Positions 27,501 through 40,700 of a stretch of DNA of 64,000 nucleotides are shown here, piece by piece (within the stretch, counting starts at the first letter, position 1; each line of letters begins with the position of its first letter). The position numbers and the translations under genes were made by a program. The stretch comes from Pithys albifrons albifrons (lineage: Eukaryota; Chordata; Aves; Passeriformes; Thamnophilidae): NCBI RefSeq assembly GCF_047495875.1, contig NC_092459.1, positions 36,179,634 to 36,243,633 of the forward strand. The letters are read 5' to 3'. The notes beneath the pieces were generated by a model. That model saw nothing but the letters and a program-made list of their open reading frames with translations, had not been told where the DNA came from and did no database searches.

Positions 27501-29649
27501 TCTGGTTTACCAACAATCCATGCTTCAGAAATTTGATAAAATACCCCAAAGGCCAATTCCTGCTGAACTACTCCATCCCTGCTGCCACGATCAATTTGTA
27601 TTTTGACTTTGTTTTGAGGGTTGTATCTGCAAGGGGCCTTGATCCAGCCCAGCTAAGCAGGCAGTGCTGCGCACATCACACTGGGTCATGGGCAAAGGGA
27701 AGTGCTCACAACTGGCTTATGCTGCATCCCAACCTGCCTAGAGAGTTTGCTGCCAGTTGGTATTCCGATATCTGCTGATGTCAAAATTTAAAATACAGCA
27801 GGTCCTGTGCTCATTTAAGTTCTTCTCATCTGAAACTCCCTCTTAAATGCAGTCCAGATGAGATCCTTGGCACGGATAGCACACATCATAGCTACCCTTG
27901 CTGACTGCAACTCCACTTAGCAGACTGTTTTCAAAAGGGAACAGAATCATTTTAGATAGACTGCCTTTAACTGTGGCTGGAAAGGGGATCCTTGATCATG
28001 CTCCCAAGCTCACACCATGCTTTATGAGCACCTCTAGAGAGGGAAGGCAGCATAGCTCCTGCCACCAACTCAGGAAAGCACTACTGTGCCTTTACTGAGG
28101 TGCTTGTGATGTCTGCCAGTTCTCAAAGGGAAAATGCATGGCTTAGCTCTTGCCTGACAAATAGGTGACTGTACATTGTCACTTGGCTATAGGCAGACAC
28201 TGATGCTATCATGTGAAGCATGCAGGTCTGTCTGCACCTACTGCCACGGCTCACCCTGCTGCTGCAGTGGGGCTCTGCTGCATGACACAGGGTAGGCTGA
28301 AAGCAAACCCTCGAAAGAGGTGCTCGGTCCCAGGTTTTTAGTTACCAGGAGACAAAGCTATCCTACAAGGCTACCGAGGAAGAACCAATAGGGCTAGACC
28401 TGCCTAGGAAGGAAGGTCATGGTAAAAATGGTAACAAATACCATTGACGCATGTGCAAGTAAAGCAGCAATATTATATCTGTGAGGAAGACATTGGGATT
28501 CTCACTGCAAACATGGCAAAAAGCTTTGCTCTGGGTGCTGAAACAGTCTCCCCAGGCCCGGGGCTGGGATGTTCTTACCTCAACCTTTTAAAGCCAGGCT
28601 GGATGAGAAAAAATAAGAGTTTGGCTGGGAAGTGTGAGCTGATGATGAAATCAGTCTTTTTTGCCTTAAATTTTCAACTTTCTGAAAAATCAGCTTTCCA
28701 TCCAATAGGCAACACTGCCACTAGGAATAATCATTTGATGGCTATTTGTAGCCCAGTGTAGATGTCAAAAGAGAAGCAGCAGAGTTGAGGTAACACTGGC
28801 CTAGTAAGAGGGGTGCAAACTGCTTCAACCCTGACACACAAGGTGCTAAGCTGCATTGTTAAAAGCAGGGAGAACAAATAGTGTGACTTTTCTATGAAAG
28901 CAGCATTTGCATAAAGGAACCAGAGTTATAAAGAACGAACAACTGAAGTTCTATTTGTACTAATGAAGGAAGAATTAAAAAATAGCACAGGATGTTATTT
29001 TTGCCCCCAGGTTCTATAAGCTGGTCTTAAACTCAGGTACCTAAACATTTTTTTTTACTGTAGTAATTGCTATCATCTAACATATCAATTGCAATTCCCC
29101 CCCCCCCAAACCTATTAAATCTAGCATGCAAGCACATGTAAAGCAAAAAGGTAAAGGCTATCCTTCGCCTCTGAGGACAATCTGTAGCTACACTTACACC
29201 ATTGTGAGCCACTTCTAAATAAAGCTACAAGCAATGTCTTTATTCCCAGCGCAGTGTGTGAAATGTGGTTTTTTTCTATATCCACAGCAACTTGCTTCAC
29301 CTACTGGTCCCTGAGGACAGCTTGTGAAACCAGAAAAAGTAGTGTACTGTCCACTGCTCCTAATTAAAATCTTAGTCTTGTGGTCAGAGAGCTCTGGAGA
29401 GCTGGTGAGGTCGCGTGATTTTCTTGAGGTCAGACAGAAACAGCACACTAGACCAGAGATGACAGATTTCTTGGCTTGCCCATGCAATGCAACCCTCTGC
29501 AGCCTGGGCCAGAAATGCCGTCACTGGGAAGCTCTGGCTTCCCTCAGTAAGTAACCCAACTTTAAATAGTCTAGCTCTTTAAATGAGAAAACCCCATGTA
29601 AGCACACACCCACTCCCCCAAGTGTATCAAGAGTAACTTTTTCCCCCAA
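21541..29649. other. Non-coding DNA, no gene seen
   Basis: Unique sequence with a mildly GC-richer patch at about 27100-27460 and an 11-base C run at 29097-29107. A minus-strand frame of 83 codons (27305-27556) is hydrophobic in the middle and cysteine-rich at its end, but it has no recognisable family or splice context. The AT-rich block at about 25720-25980 has TAAT cores and no repeat signature and could be a conserved non-coding element. No gene is supported. Confidence 0.5.
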
Positions 29650-32202
29650 AGCCTTCTTGCACCTGCAAATGCTGCTCTGGGAGCCAATGCGGCTCCAATG
29701 CCTGTGCCAGGCTTCAGCCGCTCTCTGCAGTTTTTCTGTATCATTGAGTGCCAGTAAGTGTTCACACTCCAAGTAATATCTGGTCTGACCATTTGCATGT
29801 TCCTCCAGCTGCTCGAGAGCCCATCTGCTCAGACAGGCTTGCTGGCTTCACTTTTAGCATACGACCCAATGTTTCCATCACTTACCCTGGAGAACTTGGG
29901 GGACACACTGGTGACAAAGTGACAGATCTTTGCATTTGTGACAAATTCACTCCGTCTGTTACCTAGTCTTTTCCCCAGGTATTTACCTCTGGAGGCATGA
30001 GGCATCTGTGCCTCTGGTGAGTTTCCAATACTCACATCCACATGTTAAAATGGAAATAACATCTGAGTGGAAGACTCCTAGTTTGGTCTTTACATTTGTA
30101 TTTTCAATGACTAATTTTGTTTAAGTTGGTAAACGCAGCTGTTGCCTTGCCAGTTGGTGACATTTCCTTTTGGACTTCCCCCCTGGTTGGTGTGTCTCTG
30201 CCAAGACATGTAAATTGAATCATTCCTTGTATTCCTTTGCCTTTTTATACAATGCTTCAGTTGGGATTTGTTAAAGGACTCTTGAGATTTGTTTCCTTAA
30301 ATAATTATTAGCCCTGCAATGCCAGACAGTCTTTACTTACAAGTTTTCTGAATTGTCACTTAAGTACCCCAGGCCCAGGATGCTGGATCTAACTGATGTA
30401 ACACTTCACTATATCTAGCTGTACTTTTTCTTATGGTGACTTGGTTGTGTCACCATCCTCTTAACAGCAATGCTACAGAAGTGACAGAATGCAGGTTGGT
30501 TTTACACCAGCATTACCCACAATGAACTGTTCACTTAGCTCTCTACTTATTTCAATAGCTCAAGCTTGCCAAGACTTCACAGTCATTATAAATACACACT
30601 TGAAAAGAGTAGATTAGTCTACTGAAAAAGGTAATAAAAATATCCTCCCCAAGAGCTCCAAACAAACAACTGTATCAAACTGGCAAGTAATCTGATTCAA
30701 GCCAGGGAGCAGGAGGGACAATCCAAAAATCTGACCATTCCTTTATCTCTTGAATTGAAATGTCTGAGCTGAAGCTGTAAGAGAAAAAAATTAGAATCTC
30801 ATTTTGTTGGTTTACGGGGTGTTTTGGGGTAGGTTTTTTGGGGGTTTGTTTTTGGGTTTTTGTTTGGTTTTTTTTTTTCATTTTTGATGATTGTACCACT
30901 GAAAGGAACAGAACTTCTCTTCAACTTTTGCAATTGCTTGCATCACCTTTCTAAAATACTTTAACTGGAATGCAACTTCTTTATCAGTCTGATTATTAAT
31001 TGTTTCATATTCCTGTATTTCTTGAAGAAATGGCCTCTACCTGTAGCTACACCAAATTTTGATTTTAGTGAGTTTTTCACATCTGCCTTTGTGCTGTGAG
31101 ACAGCATCACTACATTAGCATTTTCAGTTCATTTGGCAGTCATAGTTCTCCTCCCATCATCGTTCTCCTGTCATTAAACAGCTTTCACTTGCCAACCTCA
31201 GACAGGCCTACTGGGTGGTGGCACCTTGCCTTTTGAGCAAGGGGGATAGCTTTTTCAGAAACTAGATCAGCTTCTTGGGCAAGGTTATCGTCTTTGTTTT
31301 CTCTTGGAGTGTTCTACTCTTGTTCTGAAACTGACTTTCCTGCTGCTTTTGCTGGATGCATTCCAATGTCTGGTGTTGGCTTTGATATTCCCACCCTTGG
31401 AAAGCCCACTATTTGGGATTGCTTGGCTGAAAATCAGTTACATTTTTAGCAAAATATGACATGTTCACTTCCTAGCAAAAGCAATTTACTTAATTCTTGT
31501 TACTAATTCTCCTGCATATTTTTCTTTTTTGTATTTTTACAAAAAAAATCCCAATCACTTCTATTGCACGCTAAGATCTGCGGAAGATAAGCACCGTGTT
31601 TGCCTCCAATACACTCAGACTGCAAAAATTCCACCAGCTGCTCTGGGGACGTCTTTACATTATGTCCATGCATCACCAAGAGACTAACGAACAGGCAGGG
31701 CTCTTCTAGGCCCCACGTTATTACTTTGGAGATAGAAGAATACATTTGGCCATTGATTCCTCTGTTCTGAAACCATCCCTAACCCCGAGAAACAAGACTC
31801 CCTGTAAGTAAGCAGATGCCAGGCTGAGGAATTTGGTCTAAATCTGCTGACAGCTCTTATCTCATCACAGTAGTTGTCTGTTGGTAACATAGTGCAATTG
31901 TCATTTCATGTACTGTGTTTGAAATCTAGTTCAGAGCAATCGACCACTAATTGGTTCCCAGTCTACAAGGTATTTTTCTGCCTTGGAAGTCATAATTAAT
32001 GCTCCTCCCTCCGAGTTATCATCATCTTGTTTCATGAATATTTAATAGCTTTGTTTTCATTCTTAAGATTGCTCTTCATCAATTTGTGGTCACAGACAGT
32101 TTTCTTACTCAGAGGATTTTACTTACTGTATTCCTCTATCTCTTTCACCTGTACCTCTTTTGTTGTTGCAGCCTTTCTTCCACTGTTCCAGAAACCTACT
32201 TT
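29650..32202 (-). pseudogene. Decayed RTE-like LINE pol region (endonuclease + reverse transcriptase)
   Basis: Reading the minus strand across frames and stops recovers, in the right order, landmarks of a non-LTR retrotransposon polyprotein. KVGFWNSGRKAATTKEVQ (32149-32202) resembles the N-terminal VGTWNVRT-type start of an APE endonuclease. KYLVDWEPISGRLL (31934-31975) is the mid-endonuclease block, and a GKHGAYLPQILACNRSD stretch near 31560-31610 matches the position before the catalytic SDH. Near the C-terminus come a FTCLG-type block (about 30170-30215), GKATAAFTNLNKI (about 30113-30153), HSDVISILTCGCEYWKLT (about 30018-30071), a RPDITW block near 29770-29788, and NDTEKLQRAAEAWHRHW (about 29696-29746). 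That arrangement is characteristic of RTE-type LINEs and differs from CR1. The order and roughly 2.5-kb span suggest a nearly full-length pol. Many stops and at least three frameshifts make it non-functional and old. The central RT motifs (FADD box) were not found. Exact ends are uncertain. The 5' part may extend to about 32.5 kb. Confidence 0.78.
30816..30856 (+). other. G-run cluster with G-quadruplex potential in a T/G-rich tract
   Basis: Four G runs (GGGG at 30816 and 30826, GGGGG at 30840, GGG at 30854) are separated by loops of 6 to 10 bases and followed by a T-rich tail. The loops are long, so any quadruplex would be weak. It lies inside the decayed LINE and may be a later simple-sequence expansion. 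Confidence 0.4.
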
Positions 32203-35200
32203 CTGTGGCTGGTTTTTTTTTCAAACCTTTCACTGAAGAACACCTCAGAGGCTTGCCTGGCTCGCAATTTTCCCCAAAGCAGGTCATATCATTTCACCAA
32301 TGACACAATCTGCTTCTTACCTGGCAAGTACTTTGCTGGAACAGCTACCTTGCCATTTTCCTCTGATGTGCCTCTTTTCCAAGGACATATTTTTGCCCCT
32401 GAAGCTCAACCCCAAACAGCAGAGTGCTGTTTTACATCACAGCCATGACTTTTGACCAGTTTGGTTTGGATCAAGAGACTCTACAACCTCGCCCTCAATG
32501 AGGTCAGTTGGACCTTGTTTTGGTTGCTGGGTTTGGGTGGTACCCACACACTGCCAGCTGCTAAAGGATAGTGGCAGTTTTCCTATCACCTACATTCTAC
32601 TTGATAAGGATGCTGCAAGATGAAAAGATTGCAGAATACTCACATTTTACAGTAACATCAGCCATTTCAATACCTGGCTTAAAAAAGAAACCACATCTTA
32701 CATCTCAGGAGCAGCTGTATTTTGTCTCCAGAGCTGCTATAAATTGTTCATACCTTCTTCTGCATGACATTTTGCATTGCCTCCCTCCCTTGTCCCCAGT
32801 ACAGTAATAACTTAGTAATTATCACCACCAAAATTTTGTGCAGGTTCACGTTAGGACTCCCTAAATTCAGGGAACTACAAAAACCTAACACTTACCAGAG
32901 CTGGGAGAAAAAAATTCAGAATTTTTTTTTTTTTTTTGGCTACTGAACTAGATCATAGTTTTCTATACTTACGGTGCTATTTGGTTCAGCAGATGGAGAA
33001 TGAAAAGGAAGGTCCCTTTTGCCAACAATTTATACTACCTCACATGAGAGATGTTATCTACACTTGGGCCCCATGTGAGAAAGTAATTTTGGACCTGACA
33101 GTGGATAAACTGTATGGGAAGAGCAGACTTGGCACTTGGATGGCCAAACCACAGTCTTGAAATATTAACATTCAAAATTCAGATTAAAGGGAGAGCCAAA
33201 ATGGGCCAGCAGTGTTGAAAAGGACAGTTATTCATCATTGCAAAAAGCCCAGTCTTTGAAATAGACAAGCTCCACAGAAGGGGAAGAAAATTTAACCCAG
33301 AGGACCAGTAGTTGGGACTTGCTAACTCTTTTCCAGAGTAAAAATGTAAGTGGTAACTATCAACCAGACAGGACATGAAAAATCTAGACCAAATCAGGAT
33401 GCCATGGGCTGTTCTGAAAATCTGCAGGGATGGACAACAGATTAGATCAGTGCAGTATCTGCAATGGGGTGTCATCCTTGACACCAGCCAGGTTAGTGAA
33501 TGGAGTGGGAGATGGGGTAGAGAGAAGGAAGAAGAAAAAAACCATGGTTTGTGGTTAAGAGTCTCCTGGTTAAAAAATGAGGGGGAAAAAAAGCTATTCT
33601 CCAAGATACTTGAAATGAGTGTTGGTCTTTTAATCAGGAGTGAACACAGAAACAGGAAAGAAAAAGAAGCCACATTCAGAACATAAAAACAGATACCTTA
33701 ATGATATTTGCAGATAACAAGCTCTCAGGTAGTATAAATACAGGCTGAGAAAGTGTAAGCCATTTATAGCTTGCTTTAAAAAAGACAAACCATTCCCATT
33801 TCACCTCTTCATGTTAACACACTGGAATAAACAAACAGCCACAGAAAGACTAAAGCAAACAACAAGGGACCTCGGCTGTGTTCAAAACTTTCTTGTATAA
33901 CCCCAAGCAACTACTTTGTGCCTCAGCTTATACACACATAAAAGCTGTGTATACTGCAATAGGTGTCTGTAAGATGGGTTTAAATAAAACTTGGTGCTTA
34001 AAGTACCACCTACTTTATAACGTGAGAAAAGTTAAGTAATTTTGTCACTTACGGTTATCTGGTACATCATTTCTCCCTTGCTTTTTTTTGAAAGTACCAT
34101 GAGCATAAAAGGTGCCCTGTGTTTTGAAATTAAGAGACTTGAATACATTTGTTTAAATGCAGACTTTGAAAAGCAGCAAGTGCAGATACAGAAAGGCACT
34201 GACTGAGGCATCAGGATGCCAACTGAAGCATCAGCTCAAACAGCGCCCCAACCGCTGTTCCCAAAAGCAAGAACTCTGAGATATGTGGGAAGCCCAGAGA
34301 GTACATAGGGCCAGCTCCTCCTTAGTTAAATTTCTGCACTTCTCTACCTCTCTTGCCTTCCAGTTTAGCACCTGCTGAGCAGACAGAAGAAGAAATACTT
34401 GGGGGAAGACTTCCTAGCAAAACGTTTTTGTTTTGTTCTCCATTAGCAGGTAAGCGACAGTCCTACATATTGACGTGGGTGAGCACATGGGGGTTTCATG
34501 GAAGACAGAGCACCAACGTTAATCCCAGGAGACTCATCTCACTTATGTGACACCCACGTTCACACTGCAATCACCACTGCACCAGCTACAGTTGTCTTGG
34601 AGCCTCTGCTCTCAGGATGATGGTTAAAGTTACCCTAAATCCCAATGCTATCTCACATTAGCCCAAGTCCTGTCAGCAGACACAAACTCAGGATCCTTTA
34701 TAGTAATGGAGAGCTTTACCAACAGCTTGACTACTAATATTACCTGCCAACAAAGTACTTTTCATCACGTGTTTTAAAATATGTGTTAGTTTGATGTATT
34801 AGCCTGAGCACTTACTCCTTATCAACTTCATATAACAACAGCACTAAAGAAGAGCAGTGGTACAGGAGCGTTTGATGTTTGCAACTTGCTTACAGGCCCC
34901 AAATCTAAGAGACAGCATCACTGCATTGAGAAATGTCACATCAAGGTTTCCAGTAGCTTCAACATTTCCCATTTCATTAAATGAAAAAAGAGGTGGAGAA
35001 AGGAGGAAACCGTATTTCTGCTCCACTTACCTGACAAATGCAAGAAACTGCATATAGATCAACTGACACAACCTCTCTGGATCTTGCTGAAACACACAAA
35101 CAAAGCAAGATCAACCCAGGCAACTAGAACTTGCTGCCATGGTTTAGGCTTAAACCCCAGGAGATTTTGGATACCTTGGTTGAATGCTTCCAAATAAGGA

Positions 35201-37648
35201 GTAACTGCACAGAAGTGTACAGCAGATTTCAGAATTCAGCGCTTATCTACACCAGTGGTAATCAACAGATTAACTCTGTATGACAACTTAGCTTCAAGTC
35301 TCAGCCTGGAAGCACTTTCCTCCCCCTCCATACCTAAATCACAGTCAGAAATGCTCCAAAGCACATTAAGGAGATGACTTTGCCAAGCACAAAGCACTAA
35401 CCTAAATGTGTTCCCATTTAAGTAGGTGGAGGTTCTAAATTTGACTGAAATGCCAGTGTTTGGTCCAGCCCTTTTCCAAGATTTGTGAAAGCTTTTAAAG
35501 CCTCTCATTTCTTTTAAAACAGGCTTCACCGTCCCTAGAAATGTTTTCTGCTCTTAGCCTTTTTGCTGTAAACATACTGACAAAATTGCCCATACACGTA
35601 TTCTGCTGAAGCGAGGAAAATGACAGGGCTTGTGCTTCACCTGCTAGGTCTGAAACAGCAACAGCTGCAGGAGATGCTCTGGCTTGTGCCAGCATTTGGT
35701 AGCAATGTCCCAGCACACAAGAGGCATGGCTGCTTCATCAAACAATTTGCTCTGTAAGCTTTTACACTAGGCAAGGAGACTCTAAAATATAGGCCATTGC
35801 ATTTCTTATTTTCATCCATACAACACTGTTAAATCAATGGGATTTACATGGATTAGCAAAGGACAAAATTAGCCTATTTTAGTAATGGTAAAATGACATT
35901 AAGATTATAACCCATCTCACACTCCCAAGACTAATTACTTCCCAACTCAGTGTATCAGAAGGCTCTTTCTGCCTAACAGAGTCATGACAAATGAAAATGA
36001 AACAGTGGGGTTTTTCCTTTTCTTTCTTTTAGACATGATGTATTTTAAAACTGAAAGAATTAATCACTTCATTTTCTTAAAAGAATGAAGAAGCACAGGT
36101 TGCTATGCTGCTTGGCCAGAAACACCAGACTCTGAGGCTGCTGTCAACTCACTGAACCCTGAATCATGACATCACAGCTGGCCACAATGTAATTCCTTTT
36201 GGAAGATGGAGCTCTCTTATATACCAGTGAAATTGCTGTTCTCCCCCCCAGCTGCTCCTGAGATTCTCACACATGAATAACAGCGCCTGTATGGGAACAT
36301 TCAGAGAAAATGTCACTGAGGTTTTGAAATGATAACCAGAAAATACACTGTGGTATTAGTTCTGCTAAACATTACATAAGCTAGAATTTTAGTTTTTATT
36401 AGCTTCTGCAAGGCTGAATTTCCCAGAATGAAGTAAATGCTTCTCAAAATCATCTAAAAATGGGTTTTTTTGTCCTCATACTAAAGAACTACATCTGCTG
36501 AGCTAGGTACAAAAGAGGTAATCTGAGATCAACTCACAGATTAGTTTCAAAGGCACACAAAGATAAAATGGGCTGGAGAATACCCAGGATGATGCAGAAA
36601 ACCATGTTTTGCACATGTAGAGGAACAACTGCTTTGGCACTGTGTAAGGAATCGCCATCCACCAAAGGACAACGCTGCCCGTCTGCATGTTGCTCACAGG
36701 CAGCTCAGTCCAGCCTAACCTACAGCTACACGCTGACTCCATTTGCAGCTGGGCACAGACAAAGGAGTTACTTGCTTTTAGTACAGTGCAGATTACTAAA
36801 GGCAACATGTTCTTGACTTGGAACCCACACGGACAATGGTTCAATAGTTGCCCCTCCAAATATCTGGCCTCAAGTGCTGGTCCGGGGCCTGTATCTGCAG
36901 CTGTGGCAAAGCCCAGGGAGCTCAGGCTGAGGGTGTTCTGGTGCAGGTCTGCATACAGCTTTAGGGTCCCAGGGTGGGCAACTCAACAGCATATTGAACC
37001 GAACTCCTGGCTGTCATCAGTGAAGACTGGTGGCTTTCACCACATTTTCCTCCAGAAGGCAGTTTATTCTGTCTGCTTTGTTTTAAGCTGTTTGCACCCA
37101 TTGCTCCCCACACCCTCTGTAAGCACAGGGCTGGTTTACAGGCTCTGTCTGAAGAATCGCATCTCTGCAGGGCTGCATGTGTGCACCATAGTTTAAGTAC
37201 TTTGGGACTGCTCAGAGTGAAATGCATAAAATGCTAATGTATCATTAGACTCCTACAATATTTTTAAATAGCATCTCCAGTATATAGAACTATTTTACAA
37301 GCAAGTCAGTGTTCTATGACACCAAAGATTTTTATTTTATCTTTTAAAGTTTAAATATCAGAGAAAAGTGGGTGTTGATAGGATCTGCCAGCAGCACAAA
37401 CAAAATGTACAAATCCAGACTAGAAATTAAACAGGGAAAGTAACGCAGCACAATGGAAAAAATTCTACAGTACACAGAACCCTAAAAGTATTGAACAAGC
37501 AAGTACAACAAAGATTTCAAAGCACATTTGGACGTGCGCTTCTTCAAGCAACATGTCAAAACCACTACCTTCTCCTCCCCTTCTCCTTGACAGATGGTTT
37601 AACTGGGCCCAAAGCCACACCACCAAGCTGTGATCCTGGCAAAACCCA
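32203..37648. other. Non-coding DNA, no gene seen
   Basis: The first few hundred bases may still belong to the 5' part of the LINE described at 29.65-32.2 kb, because a frame on the minus strand near 32300-32560 continues without clear repeat boundaries. A T16 run lies at 32922-32937. The longest frames (33179-33673 minus, 164 codons; 36687-37196 plus, 169 codons) have no recognisable domain and I treat them as chance. Confidence 0.5.
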
Positions 37649-37720
37649 CAAGGTAAATAAGGTTGGGCATAAAGTACAACTGGATGGGAGACATATGAGT
37701 GTGGAAGGATGAGATGCTGG
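37649..37720 (+). repeat. Possible 5S-rRNA-derived SINE head (AmnSINE1-like fossil)
   Basis: The stretch aaggtaaataaggttgggc, then agtac, then TGGATGGGAGAC (37681-37692), then a short spacer and gatgctgg, follows the order and spacing of the 3' half of 5S rRNA (internal control region with box C, then the terminal stem). Many substitutions rule out a functional 5S gene. Ancient amniote SINEs of the SINE3 type (AmnSINE1) carry a 5S-derived head, which would explain such a relic. The downstream core could not be recognised securely, so a 5S pseudogene or coincidence remains possible. Confidence 0.4.
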
Positions 37721-40700
37721 TGATTCAGCCAGAAGCACAAACGGCTCTGAAACAATGCTCCAGTGCAATGCCAAGAGTGCTCTAGAAGGAAACACTACAT
37801 AGCCAGGGCAGTATCCGTCTCCAGTCGAGGCCCTTGTGTGTTGAAATGCTTCAAATTTCCTGGGTAAATTCTAATTATCTTAGTTTTTCTTCAAGCTACT
37901 ATTAAAAAATCCCAATAAAATCCTCAATTAACATTTATTGAATTTTGTTTTCTTCTGTGCTGCTAGTGTAGCATGAAGATGCAAGAAAGTGCTACCATGC
38001 TCTTTTGCGAGACAGGGTGTATTTCATGGGTACCAAACCACCTCTATGTGTGCTTTCTAAGAGCAGCTGATTCCCTCAGAGCTAAAAAACATTGAGGAGA
38101 TGCCAAGTCACATTATTTGGGCAATTTCTTTTGTTTTAGCATTATGTAGTGGAACCATCTGCACAAGAAACAATCAATAATCAAAGCCAGCTACTGCCAG
38201 ATGACAAATCCCTCTGCTTCTGCAGGTTTAAATGTCAAATTACTGGTGCCATTCGAATTCTGGTTTGCTTTTAACTTCAGATCAAAGCTAACATAGCTGG
38301 GAAGACAATACTTTCCACCCTCTGCCTTCCCCCACCTCCTCACTACTCTGAAATCATCTGTCTCGAAGCCAGAAGTCTAAATGGAGTGTAGGGCGAGTTC
38401 AAAACAGGGAAGGTTGATGGGAGTCTACTGCCAATTCCACTCTGCAGTCACAGCTTGCTCCCACAGCTCCATTAGCTGCCTGCAATCAACGGCGGACAAC
38501 TCAGTCCTGCTTGCTGTCCAGCTTTAATAGGTTCAGCTAGTTAATGAGCAATGGCTAGATTGCATTCCAAGACTTCACATAATTCACAAAGCAATTAAGT
38601 GTACATTTCTTGGGCTCCTCCAGGAGTGCCTTGTTCTACAGAGAGGGTAACTCCAAGGCACAATTTTTTCAAAACTGAATAGCGCAACACAGTGGGAAAC
38701 TGTCAGAATATTCACCTTCTCTAAGTATCACGCTGAATGTATCATTCTTTTTTTACAAGCCTCTGAAGGGCTACCTTGCCTGTACACCTCAGGATTATGG
38801 ATTGCTCTTGCCAGACGAAACCAAAGGCTGTAAACCACTGGGAAGCATCTCAGTGAGCCGTTGACAAAGCAGGTTAAGGAGCTATCAAGTTAACAAAACA
38901 GATCTTTAATTTGAAAGCCACTGCAAAGGCAGGGATACTTTATATATACATACATACATATATATTTATAATTTTTTCATTTTTTTTACATGTTCCCATC
39001 AGAGAACTGCAAGGCATTGGCAAACAATGGAACAGTTACACTCAGATTTACAAAGCTCAGAAGCTAAGTGATTTGAGACCTCAGGCATTCCTCATGAAAC
39101 CGGCACCATGTCCCCAAAGGACAAGCTATCTTTAAGGGGAAAACTGGCAGAAAAGCAAGTATTCTTTTTGACTTGCACATACTCATTTACCGCCCATACT
39201 CTTGAACTACTTTACTGTCATTAACATATCATTACTGCTGCAATGTCCCTTCCAAGTGTTTGTGTCTTTCTAAACTCTCACTTGCAAGGCAAAAATCCTA
39301 CTATTACAGGAAGGTAGCTTCTCTGGCAGTACAAAGGATCCTCAGCCTTCAGTGGCTGATTTACAGTTGGACCAAAGCTGGATCCTCCACAGACTCTGTA
39401 AGGACAGCTTTCTTCATCTGCAGGCTGCCTTTTCCAAGCTGTGCAGCAGAACCTGAGGGAGAAAGGAGGCCTGCTGGCAAGGACCTTTTTTAAGACATTC
39501 TACTTCAACCTTACACTGAATGTTGAGAGCCATGACCACAGAGCTAGTGAGTAGATGGCAGCCACTTGGAGAGAACAAGGACAAAGAGATGTTGGTCATG
39601 CATTGTTCTCTCCTCATCTCATAAACAGCACTCACATATGAAACTTACAAAAACCTCAATATTTACTGGTTTATAACATCATTGCTAAAAAGAAAACAAG
39701 AACAAAAAAAAATCCCCAAACACTCAAGGTCCATTCACAACTTATTTCTGTAAAACCAGGAATGAAATAAATTTATCTTGGACAAAGGCATCGTTTGAAT
39801 TTTTAAGAATCAGATTTCATTTCCCTGAGTGTACCTGCTATCTAACCAACAAAAAACCCCTCTTTACTCATTTACCAACGAAATTTGTCACTAAACTTTA
39901 AAAAAAAAGATTTTTACAACACAAGATTGGTCTTTTTACTTTAAATGCAAAACTTTTTTAAGGAAAGGCAGCACAGAAGGGTTATATAAGTTTTTTCTTC
40001 TGTTATTCTCTATTTCCTTTCTACATGCCAGTCAAAACTGTAAAATAGTTGTGGGAGAAATGCAGAAGGCACGGCTTCACATTCCAAAAGATCTATTTCC
40101 CTGTGCTGCACACAAGCCAGGCGACCACCCAGGAAAGTTGTGCAAACATGCTTTGGCCCACCAGTGCTGCAATCTCAGACTGACACCCCTTCTTCACCAG
40201 GGCTTTGCTCTGCATTTTCTGTGAGAAGTAAGCACCAAACCTGACAAGCAGCCAAGACTGTGGCAGCATCACCTCTAGGCCTGCCCTGAAAAGGTACTGA
40301 CAAGCAGACCTGCATTTTCTCCTCTTGAGAAGCAGTGCCAAGTGCTATAATATTTTGAATAAAGTATCCACAAGAAAGAAAGAGAAAAGGAGTAGATAAC
40401 CTTAATACAGAAGCCTGCACTACTAGGAACTTTTTAGTTCTCAAAACCCTTCCATTCCCTGTCCCTCTGCCTTCCATCACAACACTTTCACCCCAGTTTT
40501 ATTAGGGAAACGAGAACAAAGATGGATCATCTATAGCCTTGGGAAAGGGTATGACCAGCTCTTTTCTCTAAGACCCCACGACAATGTTATTTTCTTTTCA
40601 TACATCAGTCACAGAAAGGTTTGTTAACTGTTTCAGGATCACTAAAAATTAATCAGTCTGTCAAAGGCCGAGCTGGTTGAGAAACTGCTGGCTAGAGCAA

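Noticed and set aside
27305..27556. 83-codon minus-strand frame with a hydrophobic segment and a Cys-rich end
   Set aside because: It resembles a membrane segment only by composition. No family, signal or splice evidence was found.
33179..33673. 164-codon frame, minus strand, rich in Phe/Ser/Leu
   Set aside because: The composition simply mirrors a purine-rich plus strand. I saw no recognisable motif and no continuation of the nearby LINE.
36167..36226. CRE-like TGACATCA followed by a TATA-like TTATATACC, suggesting a promoter
   Set aside because: No open frame, CpG enrichment or exon follows, and both motifs are short and expected by chance.
36687..37196. Longest open frame (169 codons, plus strand)
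   Set aside because: No domain-like pattern, no family recognised, overlapping frames on both strands and no flanking promoter or splice logic. It fits chance in a 64-kb window.
37649..37720. Functional 5S rRNA gene
   Set aside because: Only part of the internal region is recognisable and many bases differ. At best it is a relic.
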